Origin: an uncultured Alistipes sp.
GTDB lineage: Bacteria; Bacteroidota; Bacteroidia; Bacteroidales; Rikenellaceae
Direction: 5' to 3'
Length of the DNA stretch: 64,000 nt
Assembly: GCA_900545315.1 (NCBI GenBank)
Contig: UQYM01000009.1
Location: forward strand, 3,969-67,968
Part shown: piece by piece, positions 18,150 through 27,428 of the stretch
How positions within the stretch are numbered: the stretch's first letter is position 1
Layout of the letters: every line of letters starts with the position of its first letter
The notes under the pieces: generated by a model
What the model saw: only the letters and a program-made list of their open reading frames with translations
Databases searched by the model: none
What the model was told of the DNA's origin: nothing
Made by a program: the position numbers and the translations under genes

Positions 18150-20456
18150 CTATTTCTTCTTCGACTTGGCGATAATCTCCCGACAAGCCTCAAGCGTCAA
18201 CTCCTCCGGAACCTGTCCCTTCGGGATACGATAGTTCTTGCCATCAAAGGCAATATAAGGACCGTACCGACCATTCAACACCTGCAAAGCTGGCTCTTCA
18301 GCAAAGGTTTTGATCGGCTCTTTCATCTTCTGATCCTTAACTCGCTTCTGCTCGATCAACTCGATCGCGCGAGACAACTCGATCGTATAAGGGTCATCCG
18401 TCTTGGCCAACGACACAAACTTGCCATCGTGACGCACATACGGACCAAAACGCCCCACGCCAATGACCACCTCTTTGCCCTCAAATTCGCCCAGTTTACG
18501 TGGCAGCTCAAACAGCGCCAACGCCTCATCCAACGTAATCGTAGCGATTAACTGGCCCTTCTTCAAACTGGCAAAACGAGGTTTGTCCTCATCGCCTTCA
18601 GCGCCACCGATCTGTGCCACCGGACCAAAACGCCCAATCTTGACAAATACCGGCTTGCCACTCTTCGGATCGATACCCAGTTGGTGCATCTGACTGCTTT
18701 TGACCGGTTTGCTCTCCAACGCCTCGTTAACCTTCTGATGGAACTCGCCATAAAAGTTGCGAATCATATCCGGCCAACTCATCTCGCCCATAGCAATCTC
18801 ATCGAACTGCTTCTCAACCGATGCGGTAAAATTATAATCCATCACCTCGGCAAACTGCGCACCCAGAAAATCGGTAACAATCATGCCGATATCGGTCGGT
18901 GAAAGTTTATTCTTCTCTTTGCCGACTGTTTCACTCAACGTCTTACGGGTAATCTTACCCTTAGCCAAAACCAACTGTGTATAGCTTCGTTTGACCCCGT
19001 CGCGGTTCTCTTTCACCACATATCCACGGGTAATAATGGTCGAGATGGTCGGAGCATAGGTGGAAGGACGTCCAATACCCAACTCCTCCAACCGTTTCAC
19101 CAACGAAGCCTCACTATACCGCGGTGGAGCCTGCGTGAAACGTTGCGATGAGGTTACCGAATTGGCCGTTAAACTATCTCCAACCTTCATAGCCGGCAAC
19201 AGCGTTGTATCTTTCTCCGGCTCATCCTCAACAGACTCGGAATAGAGCCGCAAAAAGCCATCGAACTTGATCACCTCACCGGTTGCTGAGAAGTGCTCCG
19301 ATTTGCCCTCAATCGCTATATCAACCAACGTACGTTCGGCCTGTACACTGGCCATCTGTGAAGCCACCGTACGTTTCCAGATCAGATCGTACAACCGTTT
19401 CTCCTGGGGCGTACCCTCAATCGAACGACGGTCCATATAAGAGGGACGAATCGCTTCGTGAGCCTCTTGCGCCCCCTTCGAACTGGTTTTGTAGTTACGC
19501 ACCTGCGAATACTGCTCTCCGAACAGCGCCGTAACCTCAGCCTTGGCTGCCGCCAATGCCTGTGTAGAGAGATTGACCGAGTCGGTACGCATATAGGTAA
19601 TGTATCCTGCCTCATAAAGCCGCTGAGCTACCGACATGATCTGACTCACCGACATTCCCAACTTACGGCCCGCCTCCTGCTGCAATGTCGAAGTGGTAAA
19701 CGGAGCCGGCGGATTCTTGGTGGAAGGTTTCTGCTCAACCTTCGTCACCGTAAAACGGGCCGTTTTGCAGGCCTCCAAAAATGCCTCAGCCTCCTTCTCC
19801 GTCGCAAAACGTTTATTCAACTCGGCCCGGAACGCTGCACTCGGCCCTTCTGGAGTCTCCACAACAAATTCTGCGACCACATTGTAGTAATCTTTGCTCT
19901 GGAAGGCGATAATTTCTCGCTCCCGCTCGACAATCAATCGTACAGCTACACTCTGCACTCGCCCAGCCGACAACGAAGGTTTCACCTTGCGCCACAACAC
20001 GGGAGACAGCTCAAAACCCACCAACCGATCCAACACCCGACGAGCCTGCTGGGCATTGACCAGATTCATATTAATCGACCGGGGATTATCAACTGCATGC
20101 AGAATAGCATTCTTGGTAATTTCATGAAAGACGATTCGCTTTGTAGTCTGTGGATCGAGTCCAAACACCTGAGAAAGGTGCCAGGCAATCGCCTCCCCCT
20201 CACGGTCTTCATCGGATGCAAGCCAAACGGTCTTTGCCGACTTGACCAACTTACCCAATTCAGTTACCAACTTCTTTTTATCTGCTGGAATCTCGTAATG
20301 GGGCTCAAAATTATGCTCAATGTCGATACCCAACTCCTTCTTCGACAAGTCACGAATATGGCCAAAACTCGATTTGACCATATACTCCTTTCCCAAAAAC
20401 TTCTCAATCGTTTTGGCTTTGGCGGGGGACTCGACAATTACTAAATTTTCCTGCAT
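18150..20456 (-). CDS. topA: DNA topoisomerase I (type IA)
   Basis: Relaxes negative supercoils through a 5'-phosphotyrosine link. Translation from ATG 20456 gives 768 residues starting MQENLVIVESPAKAKTIEKF, the canonical Toprim start; the frame opens 8 codons upstream. Visible are the acidic Toprim motif in ASDEDREGEAIAWHL, the catalytic Tyr in AGYITYMRTDSVNLS, and C-terminal repeats (GRFGPVAQIG, GRFGPYVRHDGKFVSL, GRYGPYIAFDGKNYRI). The C-terminal repeats are of the Cys-free type, without the four-Cys zinc fingers of the E. coli enzyme. It is separated from the upstream DUF4270 gene by a terminator. Confidence 0.96.
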   Translation of the reverse strand: MQENLVIVESPAKAKTIEKFLGKEYMVKSSFGHIRDLSKKELGIDIEHNFEPHYEIPADKKKLVTELGKLVKSAKTVWLASDEDREGEAIAWHLSQVFGLDPQTTKRIVFHEITKNAILHAVDNPRSINMNLVNAQQARRVLDRLVGFELSPVLWRKVKPSLSAGRVQSVAVRLIVEREREIIAFQSKDYYNVVAEFVVETPEGPSAAFRAELNKRFATEKEAEAFLEACKTARFTVTKVEQKPSTKNPPAPFTTSTLQQEAGRKLGMSVSQIMSVAQRLYEAGYITYMRTDSVNLSTQALAAAKAEVTALFGEQYSQVRNYKTSSKGAQEAHEAIRPSYMDRRSIEGTPQEKRLYDLIWKRTVASQMASVQAERTLVDIAIEGKSEHFSATGEVIKFDGFLRLYSESVEDEPEKDTTLLPAMKVGDSLTANSVTSSQRFTQAPPRYSEASLVKRLEELGIGRPSTYAPTISTIITRGYVVKENRDGVKRSYTQLVLAKGKITRKTLSETVGKEKNKLSPTDIGMIVTDFLGAQFAEVMDYNFTASVEKQFDEIAMGEMSWPDMIRNFYGEFHQKVNEALESKPVKSSQMHQLGIDPKSGKPVFVKIGRFGPVAQIGGAEGDEDKPRFASLKKGQLIATITLDEALALFELPRKLGEFEGKEVVIGVGRFGPYVRHDGKFVSLAKTDDPYTIELSRAIELIEQKRVKDQKMKEPIKTFAEEPALQVLNGRYGPYIAFDGKNYRIPKGQVPEELTLEACREIIAKSKKK

Positions 20457-20478
20457 AGTTACGGTCTCTATCAAATGC

Positions 20479-20507
20479 AAAAACCTAAAGACTTGCTTTA
20501 GGTTTTT
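20479..20507 (-). terminator. Terminator between the DUF4270 gene and topA
   Basis: AAAAACCTAAAG (20479-20490) pairs with CTTTAGGTTTTT (20496-20507) around a 5-base loop. The T tract lies in the arm read on the reverse strand, just after the DUF4270 stop at 20520. T-rich sequence also follows on the forward strand. Confidence 0.8.
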
Positions 20508-20519
20508 ATTGTTATCTCT

Positions 20520-21962
20520 TTATTCTGGTCTTCGCACCAACGTATAGGTGACTGACACCCGTAACGGTAACGGATCTGAAGCATCCGTCGGCGTACTTAA
20601 AATAACCCGATGTGTCGGATTAAACGCCTCAAAAAATGAAGGGCCTAAGTCAATCATGTAATCTTGGGGAGCAATATCAGCTATAATCTGTACCATACGC
20701 GTTATATCCATCGTATAACTATTACGCGAACGGTTGACATACCCTCCATACGCCAATGTGATCGGATTAGTTTCAGACACCTCCATCGTATATAAATAAT
20801 CCGTTATAGGTATAAAAAAATTATAATCTGAATACATCCCTAACCGGTTCATCGCCATATCCAAATGCTCTGAAGTAGGATTCTCAAGTCCAATTTCAAT
20901 GCGTGCACTATGGATAACAATCGACGTATTCGGATCTTTATTCTTCAGGTCCTTTAACTGGTTGGCGAAATCTTTGGTAAATTTCAAATAGGTGGTCACG
21001 CCCCCACACCCCTGCACATAACTTACCGAAACCGGCGCCGATACCGTATCATTAAATTGGGATTGATCCAATTTACTACTATTATAATCAAACTGATACG
21101 TATTCAAACTCAATAAATCGGTATAGGTCGATCCATCAAAAGAATACGAACCAACAATCGTATCGATCTGCGCAGTATTGTTTTCATCCACGTAATTCTT
21201 ATGCGCATAGAAATTAAGTGTTGACGACGTGGTATTCACAGATAATACAGCTGCATCACGCGGTGAAGTAGTGCTCGGAGCAATGTATAAACCTTTAAAT
21301 TCATCCACAAACAACGAATCTGATTCATAAATTGAGCGTGAAGCATGTTGTAAACGATCCATCAAATCCTCAACCTTCGCTCCAGTCATCCGTAATTCAA
21401 TCGGATTACCATCCGCCAATTTGTACTCAAAAGTAAACAAAGGTTCAGGATCAATCACCTCGTCCATATTGAACTGGCGTATGTAATACAAAGAATCCAC
21501 ATACAACCGCTTGGTCACTTCATATACATTGAATATTTGCGTCTTGGAAGTATCCCCACTGCAAACTGACGCATCAAATGCCAAATATAGTGTTAATGAA
21601 TCCGCCTGGGCACTAATAAATTCATCTGTTGCATCGACATCTTCATCGTCATTTGTGATATAAAATCCCAAAGCACCATATTGTCCGAGCCAGCCCGATT
21701 CAAACCCTCCGAAGGTTTCATCATGCATGGCTCCGACACAACCATAATACCAACTATACCCGCTAAAATTCAGAGGAAAGGAGTCAACCAATGCAACATA
21801 GGCCTCAATTCCTGAGACCGTATCATGATAGATTCGCATCTGCTGATCATTGGGGATAAACGAATTACCTACCGTATTATCGACTTTCGTACAAGACCAG
21901 AGGGAGGTAAACAACACCAAAAGAGAGGTGAGAATCCAAGCCGTATTCCGACGTCTATTCAT
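20520..21962 (-). CDS. DUF4270-family lipoprotein
   Basis: A 480-residue predicted lipoprotein: basic start, hydrophobic stretch at about 8-22 and the lipobox LWSC with Cys24, then a beta-rich body without catalytic motifs I recognise. The NTVGNSFIPNDQQ start and overall size match DUF4270, a Bacteroidota family of unknown function commonly next to a starch-synthase-like gene, as here. Its start codon overlaps the end of that gene by 8 bases, so they are translationally coupled. Likely periplasmic or outer-membrane located; any role in polysaccharide handling is inferred only from the neighbour. Confidence 0.8.
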   Translation of the reverse strand: MNRRRNTAWILTSLLVLFTSLWSCTKVDNTVGNSFIPNDQQMRIYHDTVSGIEAYVALVDSFPLNFSGYSWYYGCVGAMHDETFGGFESGWLGQYGALGFYITNDDEDVDATDEFISAQADSLTLYLAFDASVCSGDTSKTQIFNVYEVTKRLYVDSLYYIRQFNMDEVIDPEPLFTFEYKLADGNPIELRMTGAKVEDLMDRLQHASRSIYESDSLFVDEFKGLYIAPSTTSPRDAAVLSVNTTSSTLNFYAHKNYVDENNTAQIDTIVGSYSFDGSTYTDLLSLNTYQFDYNSSKLDQSQFNDTVSAPVSVSYVQGCGGVTTYLKFTKDFANQLKDLKNKDPNTSIVIHSARIEIGLENPTSEHLDMAMNRLGMYSDYNFFIPITDYLYTMEVSETNPITLAYGGYVNRSRNSYTMDITRMVQIIADIAPQDYMIDLGPSFFEAFNPTHRVILSTPTDASDPLPLRVSVTYTLVRRPE

Positions 21963-22773
21963 TAGTCAAAATTTTGTGATAGAACGCCTCATATTGCTCC
22001 AGATAGTCGGCCGTAGACTTATCCTGATAGTCCAATACCGGTTTACCAAACGCTTTGAGACTCTCCATCAGTTTCGCCGACGGAGTAGCACTTTCACAAA
22101 TCACCCCATCGATGTAATTCATAACGAACTTCATCAGATTTTCGTATGTGGGATGTTCCAAAAGTGCAATATGTTTTTTCTCCACACCTTCACCGACTAT
22201 CTTTTCAGCAAATTTCGGATCTAATTCACCCTCAAACGCGTCGTCATACAACGACATCACAATTTTTACATCCTTGAAAATTGGATCGTCAGCAAACGTA
22301 TTACGTAAATAAACGGGAACTATCGTCGAAAACCACCCGTGAACATGAACAACATCCGGAACCCAGCGCAATTTTTTCACCGTCTCCAACACTCCTCGTG
22401 CAAAGAAAATCGCACGTTCGTCATTATCGGCAAACGGCTTGCCCTCGCTATCGTTCAAAATAGCCTTGCGCTGGAAATAATCCTCGTTGTCAATAAAATA
22501 GATTTGGACACGAGCCGAAGGGATCGAAGCGACCTTGATAATTAATTGATGATCGTTATCATCAATAATCAGATTCATTCCTGAAAGTCGTATCACTTCA
22601 TGCAGTTGATTCCGACGTTCATTGATCAGTCCATACCGCGGCATGAATGTACGGATCTCATTGCCCCGCTCCTGCATACACTGCGAAAGACTTCTGCAGA
22701 GTTTCGACATATCATTTTCAGCAAGATATGGGGTTATCTCCTGACAGACATATAAAATTTTGCAGTTACTCAT
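21955..22773 (-). CDS. Glycogen/starch synthase-like protein, N-terminal domain only
   Basis: A 272-residue protein resembling the N-terminal Rossmann domain of GT5 glycogen synthases: MSNCKILYVCQEITPYLAEND, FMPRYGLINERR, DDERAIFF-like region and DVVHVHGWFSTIVPVYLR. The whole C-terminal nucleotide-binding domain of GlgA is missing, and the KTGGL motif that contacts ADP-glucose is replaced by AENDMSKL. Short versions like this are annotated as glycogen synthase in many Bacteroidota, but classical activity looks unlikely from sequence. ATG 22773 is chosen over the upstream frame opening at 22800 because it gives the family start and follows a -7 box. Confidence 0.75.
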   Translation of the reverse strand: MSNCKILYVCQEITPYLAENDMSKLCRSLSQCMQERGNEIRTFMPRYGLINERRNQLHEVIRLSGMNLIIDDNDHQLIIKVASIPSARVQIYFIDNEDYFQRKAILNDSEGKPFADNDERAIFFARGVLETVKKLRWVPDVVHVHGWFSTIVPVYLRNTFADDPIFKDVKIVMSLYDDAFEGELDPKFAEKIVGEGVEKKHIALLEHPTYENLMKFVMNYIDGVICESATPSAKLMESLKAFGKPVLDYQDKSTADYLEQYEAFYHKILTNE

Positions 22774-22810
22774 GACACTTAATATTACCGCGGACCACAA
22801 GGTCTGTTTG

Positions 22811-22818
22811 CAAAGGTA
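22811..22818 (-). promoter_or_regulatory. -7 box for the starch-synthase-like/DUF4270 pair
   Basis: Reverse-strand TACCTTTG. A TTGT lies about 19 bp upstream on that strand, close to the -33 consensus. The leader would be about 30 bases. Confidence 0.6.
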
Positions 22819-22908
22819 CGACTTTTTAATGATAAAACAAGGTACCCCTCCCCACGAAATTCTCGCAGGAAAGGCTAAAATCCCATTCAGAAGCTCCTCT
22901 GAACGGTA

Positions 22909-23958
22909 CTAAAGAATCAGCATGGCATCGCCATACGTACCAAAACGATACTTCTCCTCTTTAGCCACCTTATAGGCCTCCATCAGCAGATCATAACCGG
23001 CAAAGGCAGCCACCATCATCAACTGTGTTGAATAGGGCAGATGAAAATTCGAAATCATGCAATTGGCCACACTGAATTCATAAGGAGAGAAGATAAATTT
23101 ATTGGTCCACCCTTCAAAAGGTTTCAAATAACCGTCGGTGGAGACAGAGCTCTCCATAGCACGCATAACGGTCGTTCCGACCGCACAAACTTTACCTCCG
23201 GCCTGCTTAACCTTATTGACCATCTCCGCGGTCTCTTCGGGAATAATCACCTGTTCCGAATCCATCTTGTGTTTGGTCAAATCCTCCACATCAACCGTAC
23301 GGAAATTACCCAAACCAATATGCAACGTCAAAAAGGCCATATTGACCCCTTTGATCTCGAGACGTTTCATCAGGTGCTTGCTAAAATGGAGACCTGCCGT
23401 CGGGGCTGCGACCGCCCCTTCGTGTTTGGCAAAAATGGTCTGATAACGCTCCTCATCAATCGGCTCCACTTTCGGACGAATCCAACGGGGCAGCGGAGTT
23501 TCACCCAACGAATACAAGGTCTTTTTGAATTCGTCGTAATCACCGTCAAAGAGGAACCGCAGAGTGCGTCCCCGCGAAGTGGTATTGTCAATCACCTCGG
23601 CCACCAACAGATCATCATCTCCGAAATAGAGCTTGTTGCCAATACGGATCTTTCGAGCAGGATCGACCAGCACATCCCACAATCTCAAATCGCGGTTCAA
23701 CTCCCGCAGCAAAAAGATCTCGATCTCGGCTCCCGTCTTCTCCTTGTTTCCATACAGACGTGCCGGGAACACTTTGGTATCGTTGAAAGTCAGCACATCC
23801 CCTTCATCGAAATAATCGATCACATTTTTGAAAATGGTGTGTTCGATTTTGCCAGTATCACGATGGATCACCATCAACCGCGATTCATCCCGATTCTCTG
23901 CCGGATATTTGGCCAACATGTCGGGGGAAAAGCTGTAATTGTACTGCGAAAGTTTCAT
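22909..23958 (-). CDS. queA: S-adenosylmethionine:tRNA ribosyltransferase-isomerase
   Basis: Transfers and isomerises the ribose of SAM onto preQ1-tRNA to form epoxyqueuosine. The 349-residue length is typical. Visible family elements are DVLTFNDTKVFPARL, the conserved AAPTAGLHFS, LHIGLGNFRTV and NFHLPYSTQLMMVAAFAG near the C-terminus. It follows truB on the same strand but 462 bases away, so it may have its own promoter. It acts between Tgt and QueG, both encoded elsewhere in the window. Confidence 0.96.
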   Translation of the reverse strand: MKLSQYNYSFSPDMLAKYPAENRDESRLMVIHRDTGKIEHTIFKNVIDYFDEGDVLTFNDTKVFPARLYGNKEKTGAEIEIFLLRELNRDLRLWDVLVDPARKIRIGNKLYFGDDDLLVAEVIDNTTSRGRTLRFLFDGDYDEFKKTLYSLGETPLPRWIRPKVEPIDEERYQTIFAKHEGAVAAPTAGLHFSKHLMKRLEIKGVNMAFLTLHIGLGNFRTVDVEDLTKHKMDSEQVIIPEETAEMVNKVKQAGGKVCAVGTTVMRAMESSVSTDGYLKPFEGWTNKFIFSPYEFSVANCMISNFHLPYSTQLMMVAAFAGYDLLMEAYKVAKEEKYRFGTYGDAMLIL

Positions 23959-24420
23959 GATTTATATTATTTTATTGGTTTTCAAGCAAATAATTCGACG
24001 CCTAATCATTTCTGTTTCATCATCAGCCCAAAGAATTGATACTGATCGTGGAGACAGTCAAAACAGTAATAGTTTAAATATTACGCACAAAAACAGAATT
24101 TGTTTCACTCCTCTTACTCTTTTTTTCCACCGCCAGGAATTGCAAGCGCCGAGTTCCCCGAAACAGTCCATGCGTTCCAACAGGCCTTCCTCTTCAACGG
24201 CCCGATTTGCAAAAATATACCTTGACTCCCCTTGGTCTAAATCTATCGTGACGACAGCACAAATTGCACATCGCTATTCTCAGCAGGAGCATGGGTTGAC
24301 TGAGGTCAAACTACTTCAATACAGATTTCCCAGAAGAGCGGTGACTTGTTTCAATTCCACCCAGTGACGGAGTGCTTTCAAGTGTGTGGAAGAAGGAAGG
24401 GAGTCAACAGCCAAATCAGT
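23959..24420. other. Gap between truB and queA, nothing recognised
   Basis: AT-rich, 462 bases. No protein-like frame, no strong hairpin and no good -7 box for queA was found. Confidence 0.45.
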
Positions 24421-25206
24421 TTACTTCTCGCTGGGAAGATTCAACGGAAGTGTCGGGACAAACGGGCGTAAAGGATCCGGCAAGAGGGCTCGTTCCACCT
24501 CTTCGACGGTATAGAGATCGGCCTCCGTAAAGGCTCCGCTGCGTGTGCGTCGCAGAGCGATCAGATGGCCACCACACGCCAACTTCTCTCCCAAATCCCG
24601 AGCAATCGACCGAATATAGGTCCCCCTGCTGCAGCGAATCCGCAGCGTCACATCGGGCAGTTCAAGCCGTTCCAGACGCATCTCATAGATGTTGATCAGA
24701 GCATGACGCAACTTCACCTCTTCCCCATCACGGGCATACTCATAAGCACGTTGTCCCTCAATTTTTTTTGCCGAATAGAGCGGTGGCACCTGCAACTGCT
24801 CCCCTTCCATCTCCTGCAGAGCCTTTTCGACCGACTCACGCGTTACATGGTCGTAGGGGTAAGTTTTGTCGATCGGGTGTTCCAGATCATAACTGGCCGT
24901 GGTGGCTCCTAAACGGATGGTGGTTACATACTCCTTCTCTTCGGCTTGTAACGCATCGACCTGTTTAGTCGCACGTCCAATACAGATGATCAGCACGCCG
25001 GTTGCCAGGGGATCCAGGGTCCCCGCATGGCCCACCTTGATTTTGCGATAACCCAGCCGACGTAAAATCACACGCATTTTGCGCACCACGTCCGACGAGG
25101 TCCATCCCAACGGTTTATCGATCGGCAATACATACCCTTCCGGGAAGGGATAATCAGGAGTCAAAGGTTGTTTCACAACAATCTCAGCATTGAAAATAGT
25201 TACCAC
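24421..25206 (-). CDS. truB: tRNA pseudouridine-55 synthase
   Basis: Makes pseudouridine 55 in the T loop of tRNAs. 261 residues, with the N-terminal LPIDKPLGWTSSDVV, the catalytic GHAGTLDPLATG (Asp65), VPPLYSAKKIEGQRAYEYAR and RCSRGTYIRSIARDLG. The start is GTG 25206; a GTG at 25173 (before KQPLTPDYP) would be an alternative. It is 35 bases after uppP in the ftsX-DUF3098-uppP-truB cluster, an order common in Bacteroidota. Confidence 0.94.
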   Translation of the reverse strand: MVTIFNAEIVVKQPLTPDYPFPEGYVLPIDKPLGWTSSDVVRKMRVILRRLGYRKIKVGHAGTLDPLATGVLIICIGRATKQVDALQAEEKEYVTTIRLGATTASYDLEHPIDKTYPYDHVTRESVEKALQEMEGEQLQVPPLYSAKKIEGQRAYEYARDGEEVKLRHALINIYEMRLERLELPDVTLRIRCSRGTYIRSIARDLGEKLACGGHLIALRRTRSGAFTEADLYTVEEVERALLPDPLRPFVPTLPLNLPSEK

Positions 25207-25241
25207 CCGCGACAGCGAAGACCTTGCGCAGGTAAAAAAGA

Positions 25242-26036
25242 TTAGAGGCTGTAGATAATCGATACAACACCGACAATCAGGCAGTAGATTGCAAAGTAGA
25301 TCAATTTACCTTTCTTTACGATGTTGATCATCCAGCTACAAGCCAACAGACCGGAGATGAAGGCCGTCACAAACCCGGCCAACAGGGCCCACGTCGAAAT
25401 TCCGGATTCGGCCGGATGGAAGTCTCCTTTCATCAAATCCAGAATAGCCTCACCCAAAATCGGAATCAGCACCATCAGGAATGAGAAACGGGCAACCTGC
25501 TCCTTACGATCTCCCAACAGCAATCCGGTAGCGATGGTCGATCCGGAGCGGGACAATCCCGGCAGGATCGCTGCAAATGCCTGTGCAATACCGATAATAA
25601 AGGCATCCTTATAAGAGATATTCTCTTTGATTCGGGGACGTGCATAGTAGGCAAACGTCAACAACAGTGCTGTCAAGATCAACGAGCACCCTACAATCAA
25701 CAATCCCGAAGCAAACAACGCCTCCACCTTATCTTTAAAAAAGAATCCAACAATTCCCACCGGAATCATCGAAAGCAGGATTTTACAGATATAGATGGTT
25801 TCGGGGTTCCATTGCAGACGGAAAAAACCGGCGATTAACCGGGCCAGTTCATGTCGAAAGACAACGATAGTACTGCAGACTGTTGCAGCGTGTACAGCCA
25901 CGGCAAAGGTAAGATTCTCCTCCCCCTCCAGTCCGAACAGTGTATTGAAAATTTGCAAATGGCCGGAGCTGCTCACCGGCAAGAATTCAGTAAGTCCCTG
26001 GATGAGACCAAGCACAATAGCTTCCCAAACCTCCAT
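25242..26036 (-). CDS. uppP: Undecaprenyl-diphosphatase
   Basis: Integral membrane phosphatase that recycles undecaprenyl diphosphate to the monophosphate carrier for peptidoglycan and other envelope polymers; the family can confer bacitracin tolerance. 264 residues with about eight membrane segments. Motif 1 is TEFLPVSSSGHL (residues 16-27) and motif 2 is PGLSRSGSTIATG. It starts 6 bases after the DUF3098 stop, so the pair is almost certainly co-transcribed. Confidence 0.95.
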   Translation of the reverse strand: MEVWEAIVLGLIQGLTEFLPVSSSGHLQIFNTLFGLEGEENLTFAVAVHAATVCSTIVVFRHELARLIAGFFRLQWNPETIYICKILLSMIPVGIVGFFFKDKVEALFASGLLIVGCSLILTALLLTFAYYARPRIKENISYKDAFIIGIAQAFAAILPGLSRSGSTIATGLLLGDRKEQVARFSFLMVLIPILGEAILDLMKGDFHPAESGISTWALLAGFVTAFISGLLACSWMINIVKKGKLIYFAIYCLIVGVVSIIYSL

Positions 26037-26042
26037 AACAGA

Positions 26043-26315
26043 TTATTTCGCTTTATTTTTGGGTTTATACATAATGGCATAGATCTCGAATCCGAAGCCC
26101 GCCAACACGACAATCGGGGCTAGTGTAATCCGCCGAAAGCTAAACATGGCCTCGTTGAAGACATTGGGATCGTCGCTTCCCCCACCGGTCATCAAAATAT
26201 AACCCACGATAATAATCAACAGACCGATCAACATCAGTTTATAGTTGGCCACCGTCAGCGGCATCTTGCCCTGCTTTTCGGCCAGATCGGCCGGACTCTG
26301 CTTCTTTTTCTCCAT
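26043..26315 (-). CDS. DUF3098-family small membrane protein
   Basis: A 90-residue protein with a charged N-terminus and two membrane segments (about residues 27-45 and 62-83). The MPLTVANYKLMLIGLLI start and the GGGSDDPNVFNE loop match DUF3098, a Bacteroidota family found between ftsX and uppP as here. Function unknown; a role with FtsX or UppP in the inner membrane is inferred from the conserved position only. A 225-base gap separates it from ftsX. Confidence 0.8.
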   Translation of the reverse strand: MEKKKQSPADLAEKQGKMPLTVANYKLMLIGLLIIIVGYILMTGGGSDDPNVFNEAMFSFRRITLAPIVVLAGFGFEIYAIMYKPKNKAK

Positions 26316-26540
26316 CTTTCAGATGATTTACTATGGCTTTTATTTATTTTATTTTCATTTTGTCACCCAAGTTTCATGCTGGGTCTCTCTATGCGGGGCC
26401 GGGCCTGAAACGACAACACCTGCATAACCGCTCCTCCAACAGCACTTCCAATCCGGTTCCTTCAAACCCTTGCGTTTGTACGGAAGTGGAGGTCGCATTA
26501 CGTTCTCCGCACCGTCTAGCCTATGGTCTGCCTCCTCGCT

Positions 26541-27416
26541 TTAATACATGTGCAGCTTGCTCGAATTCATCCGAACGAACTTGCGCACCGCAAAGGTCGT
26601 AAATATTAACGATATGAGGATTCCCCCCACCATGGTTCCACCGAAGATATAGGCCAGGTAGAGCTGATCGCTGACAAATCGTACTTCAGGCAGCCCTTCA
26701 TGCAGACCCATCATCATAACGGCCAGCATCACCCAGCAGATCAAACCGGCATATATTCCCTGTAGGATACTGCGTCCGAGGAAAGGCCGCATGATAAACC
26801 AGCGTGTGGCCCCTACCAGTTTCATCGTATTGATGATGTAACGTTTGGCAAAGATTGTCACCCGAATCGTATTGTTCAGCAAGATCAGAGCAATAATCAA
26901 CAGGGTACCCCCAAACAGCAGCAAAATCAGGTTGAATTTATTGATATTCTGGCCGATCTGCTCCAAGACGCCACGTTGATACACCACCTCGTTTACGCCT
27001 TCCCAAGTCGACACCTCTTTTTCGAGTGCTTCGAGCGAGGCTTTATCCGATGCGGCAGCCGTCATCTTCAATTCATAGGCATCCGGCAACGGGTTCTGAT
27101 CCAAGAACTCGATAAAATCATCCCCCAGATACTCCTGAAACTCCTGCGCCGCCTGATCCTTACCGATAAATTTCATCTCACGGACCGATCTGTTGGCCTT
27201 TAATTTTTCACCGATGGCCGTAGTGGTCTGAGCCGAAACCGTATCGGAAAGCATCACATAGACCGTCATGCTCTCCTTCAAACGTTGAGTCGTTCCCAAC
27301 GCACCGAGAATCAAATAACCTACACTCCCCAGCAGAAACAGCACCAACGCGACACTGACTGTTGAAATGATATAGGCATTGCGGACCTTCCGCCGAATTC
27401 TTTTATTGTTATCCAT
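26541..27416 (-). CDS. ftsX: Cell division protein FtsX (ABC permease)
   Basis: Membrane partner of the FtsE ATPase, controlling peptidoglycan hydrolases at division. 291 residues: a cytoplasmic start, TM1 (about 15-37), an extracellular domain (about 40-160) and three more membrane segments (about 168-190, 218-240, 258-280), which is the FtsX plan. The conserved NTIRVTIFAKRYIINTMKLVGAT coupling region is partly visible (TMKLVGATRWFIMRPF). ftsE is not in the window. It follows yfhO by 12 bases. Confidence 0.92.
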   Translation of the reverse strand: MDNNKRIRRKVRNAYIISTVSVALVLFLLGSVGYLILGALGTTQRLKESMTVYVMLSDTVSAQTTTAIGEKLKANRSVREMKFIGKDQAAQEFQEYLGDDFIEFLDQNPLPDAYELKMTAAASDKASLEALEKEVSTWEGVNEVVYQRGVLEQIGQNINKFNLILLLFGGTLLIIALILLNNTIRVTIFAKRYIINTMKLVGATRWFIMRPFLGRSILQGIYAGLICWVMLAVMMMGLHEGLPEVRFVSDQLYLAYIFGGTMVGGILISLIFTTFAVRKFVRMNSSKLHMY

Positions 27417-27428
27417 CGTTCAAACAAA

